Of a stretch of DNA of 16,666 nucleotides, positions 1-6,818 are shown one piece after another. Under the pieces are notes generated by a model. That model was not told where the DNA came from, ran no database searches, and was given only the letters and a program-made list of their open reading frames with translations. The position numbers and the translations under genes are program-made. Origin of the DNA: Bacteroidales bacterium (GTDB taxonomy: Bacteria > Bacteroidota > Bacteroidia > Bacteroidales > F082); NCBI GenBank assembly GCA_020853175.1, contig JADYZK010000081.1:1-16666 (forward strand), given 5' to 3'. The stretch's first letter is position 1; each line of letters begins with the position of its first letter.

Positions 1-669
1 ATCTATTTTTTTAGTGTAGACCAATTGGCGTGGGCATCCTATATGATTTTTGTGGCGGCAGTTTTAGATTTTTTTGATGGTTTTAGCGCGCGATTGTTAA
101 AAGCTTATTCACCTTTGGGCGCACAACTCGATTCGTTGGCCGATGTGGTTTCTTTTGGTGTGGCACCTGCTTTTATTCTTTTCGGATTGATGAAAAGCAG
201 TCATGGTCTGCCTGACATTACTGTAAGCGATGTGAATTTACTTCCTTTTGTCGCCCTGATTGTGCCGTTGTTTACTGCTTTACGTCTCGCTAAGTTTAAC
301 ATTGATACCCGACAAACGGAATCGTTTATTGGACTGCCATCGCCGGCCTCGGGATTGCTTTTGGCTTCTTTGCCCTTGGTGCGCAGCCAGTTGTACGAGG
401 GTCAGTCGCTATTTTATATGGTGGTAACGAACGCCTATTTTTATGTTGGAATCGGGTTGTTGATGAGCTTTTTGATGGTGTCGGAACTGCCTTTGTTCGG
501 GTTAAAGTTCAAGTCGTTTGCCTTGAAAGGTAATGAGGTCAGGTATTTCTTTCTGCTCAGCGCAATCATTTTGATAATAGCTTTACAGTTTGTGGCCATT
601 CCTTTTATTATTCTTCTTTATTTATTGCTTTCGCTCATCGTTTTTTTAACCGATATTCAAAATGCCTGA
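1..669 (+). CDS. pssA: CDP-diacylglycerol--serine O-phosphatidyltransferase, 5'-truncated by window edge
   Basis: This integral membrane enzyme transfers a phosphatidyl group from CDP-diacylglycerol to serine, the first step toward phosphatidylethanolamine. The reading frame is open from base 1, so the gene starts upstream; the TTG at 25 is an internal Leu. About 222 residues are visible. The CDP-alcohol phosphatidyltransferase signature DG-x2-AR-x8-G-x3-D-x3-D is complete at visible residues 26-48 (nt 76-144). Several hydrophobic segments follow (about residues 70-85, 130-150 and 170-215), as expected for a polytopic protein. From recalled family lengths (about 235-250 aa), only some 20 N-terminal residues are missing. 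The PssA assignment rather than another CDP-alcohol transferase (PgsA-like) is by overall resemblance to Bacteroidota PssA, such as the SLADVVSFGVAPA stretch. It converges on lptB with an 81-nt gap in which I see no convincing terminator. Confidence 0.9.
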   Translation: MYFFSVDQLAWASYMIFVAAVLDFFDGFSARLLKAYSPLGAQLDSLADVVSFGVAPAFILFGLMKSSHGLPDITVSDVNLLPFVALIVPLFTALRLAKFNIDTRQTESFIGLPSPASGLLLASLPLVRSQLYEGQSLFYMVVTNAYFYVGIGLLMSFLMVSELPLFGLKFKSFALKGNEVRYFFLLSAIILIIALQFVAIPFIILLYLLLSLIVFLTDIQNA

Positions 670-750
670 GCCAGCACTAAAAAGTCTGAAAGCCTCACTG
701 GCATTGCAAAATTCTAACGAAAAGATGTTGAAAAATAAAGGGGCAACAAG

Positions 751-1479
751 CTATTTCTTTCTCAGCTCAAAGTTTTGTCCAAGATAAACTTTACGCACGT
801 TTTCGTCTGCAGCCAGCTCCTCCGAAGTTCCGGCCATGAGGATGGAACCTTCAAAAAGTAAGTAAGCCCGATCGGTGATGGAAAGCGTTTCGTGCACATT
901 ATGATCGGTGATAAGAATTCCGATATTTTTATTCTTGAGGGTTGAAACGATGGTTTGAATATCTTCCACAGCAATGGGATCAACGCCGGCAAAGGGCTCA
1001 TCTAAAAGGATAAACATAGGGTCAACGGCCAAAGCTCGGGCAATTTCGGTGCGACGACGCTCGCCGCCCGACAGCTGGATGCCTTTGCTTTTTCTGATGT
1101 GTTGCAAACCAAACTCTTCGAGAAGGCTTTCAAGCTTTTGGTTTTGTTCGCTTTTACTGAGTTTGGTGAATTGCATCACCGAAAGGATGTTGTCTTCAAT
1201 GGTCATTTGCCTGAAAACACTGGCTTCCTGCGACAAATAACCGATTCCGCGCTGCGCTCTTTTATACATCGGTTCGCTGGTGATATCCAGTCCATCAAGA
1301 AAAACATTTCCCGAAAAGGGTTTTATCAAACCAACCATCATATAGAAAGTGGTTGTTTTTCCTGCTCCGTTGGGGCCTAATAGCCCAACAATTTCACCTT
1401 GGTTCACATGCACAGAAACATCGTTGACAACGGTGCGTTGTTTGTATTTTTTGATAAGATGGGTTGCACTAAGTTGCAT
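751..1479 (-). CDS. lptB: LPS export ABC transporter ATP-binding protein LptB
   Basis: LptB is the cytoplasmic ATPase that, with LptF and LptG, powers extraction of lipopolysaccharide from the inner membrane and its passage over the Lpt bridge. The 242-aa length is normal for the family. All ABC motifs are intact: Walker [10 protein letters not shown] (35-43), Q-loop Q84, signature LSGGE (136-140), Walker B FILLDEP (156-162) and switch H193. Family-typical LptB features include [10 protein letters not shown] after the Q-loop region and the DPIAVEDIQ stretch after the D-loop. It starts with ATG, with no clear Shine-Dalgarno. It is last in the kpsF-CMD-DUF5686-lptB run, 67 nt after the DUF5686 gene. 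A TAACTTTG box in that gap may give it its own promoter. LptF, LptG, LptA and LptC are not in the window. Confidence 0.95.
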   Translation of the reverse strand: MQLSATHLIKKYKQRTVVNDVSVHVNQGEIVGLLGPNGAGKTTTFYMMVGLIKPFSGNVFLDGLDITSEPMYKRAQRGIGYLSQEASVFRQMTIEDNILSVMQFTKLSKSEQNQKLESLLEEFGLQHIRKSKGIQLSGGERRRTEIARALAVDPMFILLDEPFAGVDPIAVEDIQTIVSTLKNKNIGILITDHNVHETLSITDRAYLLFEGSILMAGTSEELAADENVRKVYLGQNFELRKK

Positions 1480-1513
1480 CGGTTCAAGGGTTAAAATTCC
1501 ACCGGATAGACGG

Positions 1514-1521
1514 CAAAGTTA
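1514..1521 (-). promoter_or_regulatory. Candidate -7 promoter box for lptB
   Basis: On the minus strand the sequence TAACTTTG matches the Bacteroidota primary sigma factor consensus TAnnTTTG exactly, and lies about 34 nt before the lptB ATG. I see no TTG or TTTG at the proper distance upstream, so only half of the promoter is supported. If real, it lets lptB be transcribed apart from the upstream DUF5686 gene. Confidence 0.35.
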
Positions 1522-1546
1522 GGAGAAATATAGAATATTGCAGTCA

Positions 1547-4009
1547 TTAAAAAGCAAATTGAAGCGAAACGAAAACCGCGAAGGAGCTTGCTCCTTTGTT
1601 TTCGCGGTGCGACAAGCGCCATATCGCATCCACTCGAACGATTTTGAAAATGTTTTCAATGCCCGCACCTGCCTCGTAATAAGGCTTGTCCAACTGAAAG
1701 GTGGCTTCGGGTAAAGCGTTCAAAACCAGGTTTTTGTCTGAAATGGTTCCTACCAATCCTTTCACAAAAAACACTTCGCGCCACTTGAGTTTTCTGAACA
1801 AAGGAACCCTGTTGAAAAAGAAACCATCGAAATGATGGGTGTAGTAAAGGCTGGCGTAACGGTCGGATATGAACTCGTAGTAGTTCATCAGGTTAAAGGA
1901 ATATTCATCAAAAACAAAGGTCTCGTTGCCCGGATGAAGCACCAACAAAGGAAAAGGTACTTCGCCAAAAACACGACCGCCTTCGACAATGAATTTCGAC
2001 CAGCCAAAATTTCCGATATTGAACCAATGCGAAACGCCGGCTTGAATGCGTTGGTAGCCATACTCACCGTTGATGAGATCGGGCACACCCATGCTCAACC
2101 TGAAATTGACTACCGGATAGGGTGTTCCAAGGTTGACCCTGTCAAAGGCCCGCACGACCACTTTTTCGCGATAGGCGAAACGACCTTCGAGGGCCAACTC
2201 TGTTGTAATTAACGACCGATGTATGATGGAATCCCCAGTTGGCGTATATGTTTTGAGTTGAAAATTACCTACGGGAAAAAGTTCGCGATGCAAAAGTTCA
2301 AACCTGTTAGACAAACCGATGAACCATTCATGATCGTAATAAAAACGAAATTCGCCGGTGAGGTTGAGTTTGTCGGCTGGTTGTCGCCTGAAAAGTGAAC
2401 CAATGAGGTTGTCTTCGCTAAAAGCGTTAAAACTGCTGCCCAACTGCTCCATATCGTATTTAAAACTGATGCCGGCTGCCCGTAAAGGGTTTTTGTTGAA
2501 GGTGTAATAAATTCCGGCTCCATATTTCAATTGCTGATCGCGAAGGGCATAAGCAAAATGACCGTTGAGGCGTAAATTTTCACTGAATAAGGTGCTAGTG
2601 CGCCCACCCACTCTGAAACGATGTCCTTCAACCGAGTTAAAAGAGACGATTTTATTCAATGGCCCCCATTCGATTTTTCCATGCGGAAGGTAACCATAAA
2701 CAAAGGTATAAACGGCATCAGAATAAGAGCGAAAGATGGGCACGTTTTCGATGGAATCAATCATGGTGTAGATTTGCGACTCTTTTTTGGTCAGTTGAAG
2801 ATGTCGGTTTTCTTGCCAAAAAGTGTTGGACTGATTCATGCTGTTTTCATTGAGCAAAACATTGGTGGTTTGTTTGTAAAAGGCATCATCCTTGGGTTGA
2901 TTGATGATAAAGTCTTTATAGGTAGTGGTGCGTTGTCCGTAAAAACCTGGCAATTGTTTGGCACTTTCGGTAAGGGTAAAATCGGCCACCATATAGTCTG
3001 AAGTTAGAAACCAATATTTGCCATCTATCCTTTCAAATTCCTGACGCAGTGAAAGGTCGTTCACAAAATTGAGGTTGGCGTCAGCTGCTACATCAAATTC
3101 AAGTTTTTTGATTCCAAACGTGGCGTCATGCACCCAAAAACTTCCGGTGAAAGTGAGTTCCTGTTTGCGACGCGGCTTAAACATGAGTTTGTAAGAGCGG
3201 TCGGTGCCAATGTAACTGCTGTCAATGAGATAATAATTATAGTAGGCGAAACAAAAATCAGCTATTGGACTCACGAAGTTTTTTCCAAAAAGCGGGATGT
3301 AATTGTCATACACATTTACCTCTTGATACAGGTTGCCCATAAATTGTGCGATGCTGGGGTTTTCGATGCCCGAACCACGAACAGCCTTGATTTGCTCTAT
3401 TTTGCGATCAGGATTTTTGCGGATATACACATCGGAAAGAGATTCGGAAATAAAGATTGGCAAATAAGCTTTTCCGTTTACGGTGGAGGTGTCCACAAAA
3501 TCGAAAATAAAGCTAAACTGTTTTAAAAGGCGCTTGTTTTTGAGCTTGTCGCCAAAGTTGTTGGCGTCAAACTGAATCTTGTTATACACTTCGCATTGGT
3601 AGGCATCAATTTGGTTGTTTCGGTTTTGTTCTTTGTTGGCAATCACTTTGCGCATCAAAATGTCAGCAGGATTTTCGCCGGCCACCACAACCACTTCTTC
3701 CAACTGGAAGAGGCTGGGTTGCAGGCTAAAGTTGATTTCTTGGTACCTGTTGAGTTTCACTTCTAAAGCCTGTCGTTGGTAGCCGACAAAGGAAGCGGCA
3801 ATAGAGTCGGCCTTCACTTTGGTCTCGAAATAATAATTGCCATCAAAATCGGTGGTTGTGCCGGTAGTGGTGCCAACAAAATAAACGTTTACAAAGGGGA
3901 TGGGTTCATTGTTGGTTGCATCGGTAACCACTCCCCTAATTTTGGTGACTTGCGCCAAAGCAGGGAATACGAGCAGTAAAAGTAAAACAAGTGAGAACCA
4001 CTGCTTCAT
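1547..4009 (-). CDS. DUF5686 and carboxypeptidase-regulatory-like domain outer-membrane protein
   Basis: An 820-aa predicted outer-membrane beta-barrel of unknown function. Residues 1-20 form a signal peptide with a basic start, a Leu/Val-rich core and a probable cleavage site after ALA (19/20). Residues about 24-98 are a carboxypeptidase-regulatory-like (CarboxypepD_reg-like) beta-sandwich with GVVTDATNNEPIPFVNVY and a DFDGNYYF turn, like the N-terminal domain of many Bacteroidota TonB-dependent and surface proteins. The rest matches DUF5686 in character: many alternating aromatic/hydrophobic strands and a final Phe (VFVSLQFAF), which looks like a barrel assembly signal. There is no visible TonB plug or TonB box, so it is not a normal SusC. 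It lies 34 nt after the CMD-family gene and 67 nt before lptB, so it is probably co-transcribed with LPS genes. Function is not known; the domain calls are from recognition, not a search. Confidence 0.88.
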   Translation of the reverse strand: MKQWFSLVLLLLLVFPALAQVTKIRGVVTDATNNEPIPFVNVYFVGTTTGTTTDFDGNYYFETKVKADSIAASFVGYQRQALEVKLNRYQEINFSLQPSLFQLEEVVVVAGENPADILMRKVIANKEQNRNNQIDAYQCEVYNKIQFDANNFGDKLKNKRLLKQFSFIFDFVDTSTVNGKAYLPIFISESLSDVYIRKNPDRKIEQIKAVRGSGIENPSIAQFMGNLYQEVNVYDNYIPLFGKNFVSPIADFCFAYYNYYLIDSSYIGTDRSYKLMFKPRRKQELTFTGSFWVHDATFGIKKLEFDVAADANLNFVNDLSLRQEFERIDGKYWFLTSDYMVADFTLTESAKQLPGFYGQRTTTYKDFIINQPKDDAFYKQTTNVLLNENSMNQSNTFWQENRHLQLTKKESQIYTMIDSIENVPIFRSYSDAVYTFVYGYLPHGKIEWGPLNKIVSFNSVEGHRFRVGGRTSTLFSENLRLNGHFAYALRDQQLKYGAGIYYTFNKNPLRAAGISFKYDMEQLGSSFNAFSEDNLIGSLFRRQPADKLNLTGEFRFYYDHEWFIGLSNRFELLHRELFPVGNFQLKTYTPTGDSIIHRSLITTELALEGRFAYREKVVVRAFDRVNLGTPYPVVNFRLSMGVPDLINGEYGYQRIQAGVSHWFNIGNFGWSKFIVEGGRVFGEVPFPLLVLHPGNETFVFDEYSFNLMNYYEFISDRYASLYYTHHFDGFFFNRVPLFRKLKWREVFFVKGLVGTISDKNLVLNALPEATFQLDKPYYEAGAGIENIFKIVRVDAIWRLSHRENKGASSFAVFVSLQFAF

Positions 4010-4043
4010 TGATTGTGTTGTTTTTTTTTGATGGGTTGATGCC

Positions 4044-4397
4044 TTATTGTAGGTCTTGCTCCATTAGGTTTTCCCAAAACTCAAGGGCTCTGCGGGTATG
4101 CGGAATCACGATGGTGCCGCCAACTAAATTGGCAACTCCAAAAATTTCCATGATCTCATCGGTGGTAACACCCAATTCGGCGCACTTTTGGAGATGATAA
4201 TAAATACAATCATCGCATTTCAAAACCATGCTAGCAACCAATCCGAGCATTTCTTTGGTTTTGCCATCAAGTGCCCCCGGCTCGTAAGTCAGAGTGTCGA
4301 GGCTATAAATGCGCTTCATGATTTTATTGTTGGGTGCCGACATCATTTTGTCGTTCATTTTTTTGCGATAGGCATTGAATGATTCTATGCTGCTCAT
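4044..4397 (-). CDS. Carboxymuconolactone decarboxylase (AhpD-like) family protein
   Basis: A small 117-aa cytoplasmic protein of the CMD/AhpD all-alpha family. The redox motif C-x2-C-x3-H is intact (C61, C64, H68 in CDDCIYYH). In AhpD-type members this cysteine pair supports peroxidase or disulfide-reductase chemistry; in true carboxymuconolactone decarboxylases it is absent. A thiol-redox role is therefore more likely than aromatic degradation, and I see no aromatic pathway genes nearby. I chose the ATG at 4397 (MSSIESFNAY). A longer in-frame start at 4460 would overlap the kpsF end and add a 21-residue non-family extension. The gene sits 22 nt after kpsF and 34 nt before the DUF5686 gene. 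From memory, homologues sit near kpsF and lptB in many Bacteroidota; the reason is not known to me. Confidence 0.88.
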   Translation of the reverse strand: MSSIESFNAYRKKMNDKMMSAPNNKIMKRIYSLDTLTYEPGALDGKTKEMLGLVASMVLKCDDCIYYHLQKCAELGVTTDEIMEIFGVANLVGGTIVIPHTRRALEFWENLMEQDLQ

Positions 4398-4419
4398 AAC
4401 ATAAAGGTTTAAAGATGAG

Positions 4420-5385
4420 TTATATAATTCCTTCTTTGAGGATGTCGTGCAGATGCACAACTCCTTTGTAAGTTCCTTGATCCACTACCGGAAGCTGCGT
4501 AATATTATAGGTGCGCATGAGGGTAAGCGCATCAACCAACATTTCTTCGGGCGCAATAAATTTTGGGTTTCTTGTCATGATATCCCTTGCTTTGATGGCA
4601 TCTAAGCGCGTGTTGTTCATCAACATCCGGCGCAAATCGCCATCGGTGATGATGCCGATTAATTGATTTTTTTCCAATACGGCAGCGGCTCCTAAGCGTT
4701 TAGCAGAAATTTCGACAATAATTTTTGTTAAATCATCTTCTGCATCCACCGCCGGAACTTGATTTTGGGTGTAAACATCTTTCACCCTCAGATAAAGCTG
4801 CTTGCCTAAAACTCCCCCCGGATGCACTCTGGCAAAATCATCGGCAGTAAAGCCACGACACTCCAATAAACTTACAGCTAAGGCATCGCCCAAAACAAGC
4901 TGAGCCGTGGTGCTGGCCGTGGGCGCCAAGTTGTTAGGACATGCTTCGCGCGAAACGCCGGCATCTAAAACGTAATCCGACTGCAAGGCAAGGTAGGATT
5001 TGGTGTTTCCCACCAGGGCAATGAGTGTGTTGCCACGCAATTGAAATAATGGCACAAGCACTTTAATTTCAGGTGTTTCTCCGCTTTTCGAAAGTAGTAT
5101 AATGATATCTTCATCTCTCACAATACCCAAATCGCCATGAATGGCATCGGCAGCATGAAGAAAAACAGCCGTGGTTCCGGTGGAGTTAAAAGTGGCCACT
5201 ATTTTCTGTGCGATGTTGGCGCTTTTACCAATGCCACACACAATGACCTTTCCTTTTGAGATGAAAATCGCCTCAACGGCGGATGAAAAATCATCGCTTA
5301 ATTGATCAACTAAGCCTCCTAAAGCATTCATCTCGTTATGAATAACCTGTGTGGCTATTTGAATGATTTCACTCTTTGTTTTCAA
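4420..5385 (-). CDS. kdsD: D-arabinose-5-phosphate isomerase (KdsD/KpsF/GutQ family)
   Basis: It interconverts ribulose-5-phosphate and arabinose-5-phosphate, the precursor of Kdo in the LPS inner core. The 321-aa protein has an N-terminal SIS domain (about 35-170) and two CBS domains (about 205-260 and 265-320). The residues reported as catalytic in E. coli KdsD (K59, E111, E152, H193, recalled) all appear here at a constant offset of five: K54 in GIGKSA, E106 in SGETPE, E147 in SREACP and H188 in RVHPGG. I see no ATG that fits the N-terminus. The start is a TTG at 5385, because an in-frame stop lies four codons upstream and the first ATG (codon 19) would remove the first helix of the SIS domain. 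Likely first gene of an operon with the CMD-family gene, DUF5686 and lptB, from the promoter at 5465-5497. Confidence 0.93.
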   Translation of the reverse strand: MKTKSEIIQIATQVIHNEMNALGGLVDQLSDDFSSAVEAIFISKGKVIVCGIGKSANIAQKIVATFNSTGTTAVFLHAADAIHGDLGIVRDEDIIILLSKSGETPEIKVLVPLFQLRGNTLIALVGNTKSYLALQSDYVLDAGVSREACPNNLAPTASTTAQLVLGDALAVSLLECRGFTADDFARVHPGGVLGKQLYLRVKDVYTQNQVPAVDAEDDLTKIIVEISAKRLGAAAVLEKNQLIGIITDGDLRRMLMNNTRLDAIKARDIMTRNPKFIAPEEMLVDALTLMRTYNITQLPVVDQGTYKGVVHLHDILKEGII

Positions 5386-5427
5386 ACCTAAAAATTATTG
5401 GTGAGTAAAAATGCGACTTTTAACATT

Positions 5428-5443
5428 CCTTATATAAATAAGG
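5428..5443 (-). repeat. Small hairpin in the kpsF/kdsD 5' leader
   Basis: CCTTAT and ATAAGG form a perfect 6-bp inverted repeat with a 4-nt loop, between the predicted transcription start (about 5458) and the TTG start of kdsD. It is A/U-rich and not followed by a T-tract on the minus strand, so it is not a terminator. A role in mRNA stability or start access is possible but unproven. Confidence 0.4.
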
Positions 5444-5464
5444 TGCACAAGGTCAACATTTCTA

Positions 5465-5497
5465 CAAATGTAATAAATACTCGAGCATTTGTCCAAA
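5465..5497 (-). promoter_or_regulatory. Promoter of the kdsD-CMD-DUF5686-lptB operon
   Basis: On the minus strand a -33 TTTG (5497-5494) is followed after 21 nt by TACATTTG (5472-5465), an exact match to the Bacteroidota TAnnTTTG -7 box at normal spacing. Transcription should start near 5458 and give a leader of about 70 nt before the TTG start. The promoter is overlapped by inverted repeats (ACAAATG at 5464-5470 with CATTTGT at 5486-5492, and the hairpin at 5482-5506), which could be an operator. Confidence 0.6.
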
Positions 5498-5506
5498 ATG
5501 CACTCG
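5482..5506 (-). terminator. Possible gldA terminator or operator hairpin
   Basis: CGAG plus CATTT can pair with AAATG plus CTCG across a 5-nt loop, with a 2-nt bulge, giving about 9 bp. It lies 33 nt after the gldA stop and is followed on the minus strand by AGTATTTATT, a poor U-tract. It also contains the -33 box of the kdsD promoter. Weak terminator and protein-binding site are both open. Confidence 0.3.
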
Positions 5507-5538
5507 ATTACACAAAACGATCTTTTATGCTCATTATT

Positions 5539-6441
5539 TTAAGACGATCGGGTGAGTTTTTGGAACGACTCTTCCATGCTCAGGCTTTTTTTCTTTAGCG
5601 ATTGGATGGTAAGGTTGTTTTCAACAGCCCATTTGGTAAGGTTTTGACGTACATCAACCCCATCTTTTTGTTCAATAAGCCAGCTATTGCCTTCTTGGGT
5701 AACGTTTTTTATTCCTGAAATTTTCTTCAAGGCAGCAACTACAACCGTTTGCAGAAACTCCACCACAATGATGTCTTTGGTTTTGCTGATGTTTTCGGGC
5801 ACATCATCGGCCACAATTTCACCTTTGTTAATAATCACAACGCGGTTGCACAAGGCCTCAACCTCTTGCATGATGTGGGTTGAGAGGATAATGGTTTTGT
5901 CTTTACCAATGTTTTTAATCAGATTTCTGATTTCAATCAACTGGTTAGGATCGAGACCCGATGTAGGTTCGTCGAGGATTAAAACCTGCGGATTGTGAAT
6001 GAGTGCCTGCGCGATGCCTACCCTTTGCTTGTAGCCTTTGGAGAGCATTCTGATTTTTTTATGCACTTCAGCTTCCAGTCCGGTAAGCTGAATCATCTCA
6101 TCAATTCGTGAGGCCGTTTGCGATCCCAAATGATGCAGCCCTGCAACAAAAGCAAGAAATTCGCGGATATACATATCAGTGTATAAGGCATTGCTTTCGG
6201 GCAAATAACCCACCAAACGCCTCACTTCGATGGATTGCTCCTGCACATCGAAGCCCATAACAGAAGCTGTGCCGGAGGTTGGTGGCAAAACGCATGTTAG
6301 GATTTTCATTAAGGTTGATTTGCCGGCACCGTTGGGGCCCAATAAACCAACTATTTCCCCGCGGTGTATAGTAAGCGAAACATCATGGAGTGCTTTTTGG
6401 CTTCCGTAAACTTTGGTGATGTTGTGCGTGATGATTGACAT
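5539..6441 (-). CDS. gldA: ABC transporter ATP-binding protein, GldA-like
   Basis: A 300-aa ATPase of the NatA/CcmA type, resembling GldA, which in gliding Bacteroidota works with GldF and GldG. Motifs are intact: Walker A GPNGAGKST (35-43), signature LSKGYKQR (133-140), Walker B VLILDEP (153-159) and switch H189. The LSKG form of the signature and the roughly 80-residue tail after the ATPase core fit the GldA/NatA group. No gldF or gldG permease gene adjoins it. GldA homologues also occur in non-gliding Bacteroidota, so motility must not be inferred and the symbol is by resemblance. The ATG start has an unusually good Shine-Dalgarno for this phylum (AGGAG, 4 nt before). It stands alone: 153 nt before kdsD, divergent from rplM. 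Confidence 0.82.
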   Translation of the reverse strand: MSIITHNITKVYGSQKALHDVSLTIHRGEIVGLLGPNGAGKSTLMKILTCVLPPTSGTASVMGFDVQEQSIEVRRLVGYLPESNALYTDMYIREFLAFVAGLHHLGSQTASRIDEMIQLTGLEAEVHKKIRMLSKGYKQRVGIAQALIHNPQVLILDEPTSGLDPNQLIEIRNLIKNIGKDKTIILSTHIMQEVEALCNRVVIINKGEIVADDVPENISKTKDIIVVEFLQTVVVAALKKISGIKNVTQEGNSWLIEQKDGVDVRQNLTKWAVENNLTIQSLKKKSLSMEESFQKLTRSS

Positions 6442-6445
6442 GGGT

Positions 6446-6450
6446 CTCCT
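6446..6450 (-). promoter_or_regulatory. gldA: Shine-Dalgarno site of gldA
   Basis: The minus strand reads AGGAG followed by 4 nt and the ATG. Most other genes in the window lack such a site, as is usual in Bacteroidota, so it supports the chosen gldA start. Confidence 0.6.
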
Positions 6451-6469
6451 TTTTTATTCATTTCCTAGG

Positions 6470-6477
6470 CAAAAGTA
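6470..6477 (-). promoter_or_regulatory. Candidate -7 promoter box for gldA
   Basis: The minus strand reads TACTTTTG, an exact TAnnTTTG match, 28 nt before the gldA ATG. No TTTG or TTG is found at the expected distance upstream, so support is partial. Confidence 0.4.
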
Positions 6478-6551
6478 ACAAAGAAAACGGCACAGATGTT
6501 TCTGGCTTCAAGCTAACCTTTGGATTGCTGCCTCACTTCATGGCGCAACAC

Positions 6552-6573
6552 GATCTACATCAGGATGTAAATC
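6552..6573. repeat. Near-palindromic 22-bp inverted repeat
   Basis: GATCTACATC and GATGTAAATC face each other across 2 nt, with one mismatch pair in 10. The loop is too short for a good RNA hairpin, so a dimeric DNA-binding protein site is the more natural reading. It lies just upstream of the candidate promoter box at 6601-6608. Confidence 0.45.
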
Positions 6574-6600
6574 TATTTCAAAAGGTTTGCTTTATAATGT

Positions 6601-6608
6601 TACATTTG
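6601..6608 (+). promoter_or_regulatory. Candidate distal plus-strand promoter box upstream of rplM
   Basis: TACATTTG matches TAnnTTTG exactly. A TTTC at 6576-6579 is 21 nt upstream, a one-base deviation from the -33 TTTG. A transcript would begin near 6614, just before the hairpin at 6625-6647, and could read on into rplM or stop there. Confidence 0.35.
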
Positions 6609-6623
6609 CAGGCTCAAAAACGG

Positions 6624-6654
6624 TAAAGAGGTTCGCGATGCCTCTTTGATTTTT
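6624..6654 (+). terminator. Terminator-like hairpin in the gldA-rplM gap
   Basis: AAAGAGGT (6625-6632) pairs with GCCTCTTT (6640-6647), 8 bp including one U-G pair, with a 7-nt loop, followed by GA and a run of five T. No gene on the plus strand ends before it. The minus strand also has a run of five T four bases beyond the stem. It may be an attenuator for a long rplM leader, the end of a very short transcript, or a relic. Confidence 0.4.
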
Positions 6655-6730
6655 AACAAAGAATCTTTTTGTTTGTGTCGGTGGTTCAAAAAGTTACAGA
6701 TATATTTATCAACAAATAGATGTTAGTAAA

Positions 6731-6762
6731 TTTGTTGAATTGAAAAAATGTTTCTATTTTTG
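6731..6762 (+). promoter_or_regulatory. Promoter of the rplM-rpsI-rpsB-tsf operon
   Basis: TTTGTTG (6731-6737) is followed by TATTTTTG (6755-6762). The spacing is 20 nt from TTTG, or 17 nt from the second TTG. This is a textbook Bacteroidota promoter (TTTG or TTG, then TAnnTTTG). Transcription should start near 6768, leaving a leader of about 50 nt. A strong promoter is expected for ribosomal protein genes. Confidence 0.7.
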
Positions 6763-6818
6763 CACCCCGTTTTGGAAAAAGTATGTACTGAAACGAAAGA
6801 AGTATAATCTACAAGTCA

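Larger units (their letters stand above)
6442..6818. other. 377-nt divergent intergenic region between gldA and rplM
   Basis: This is the only gap above 300 nt. From left to right it holds the gldA ribosome-binding site and a possible gldA -7 box (6470-6477), a stretch with no recognisable feature (about 6480-6550), and a near-palindrome (6552-6573). A plus-strand TACATTTG box follows (6601-6608), then a GC-containing hairpin with a short T-run (6625-6654) and a weak A/T hairpin (6655-6673). The strong rplM promoter (6731-6762) and a short rplM leader end it. No tRNA fold is visible. The open frame at 6435-6626 begins with TTG inside gldA and has no family resemblance. Confidence 0.6.

Noticed and set aside
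670..702. Inverted repeat GCCAG...CTGGC after pssA as a terminator for the convergent pssA and lptB.
   Set aside because: Only 5 bp with a loop of 23 nt and no U-run on either strand in the right place.
662..787. A 41-codon plus-strand open frame whose ATG overlaps the pssA stop.
   Set aside because: Composition is unremarkable, it has no recognisable family, and its 3' end runs antisense into the lptB coding region. The overlap is likely chance.
1832..3526. Several long plus-strand open frames opposite the DUF5686 gene.
   Set aside because: They are antisense shadows; the minus-strand 820-codon frame has a signal peptide, domains and a barrel end, while these have none.
4398..4460. N-terminal extension of the CMD-family protein to 138 aa.
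   Set aside because: It would overlap the kdsD coding end, and the added residues are translated from kdsD sequence and intergenic bases in another frame; the ATG at 4397 fits the family start.
6435..6626. A 63-codon open frame on the plus strand in the gldA-rplM gap.
   Set aside because: It starts with TTG inside gldA on the opposite strand, crosses the gldA promoter region, has no ribosome-binding site and resembles no family.
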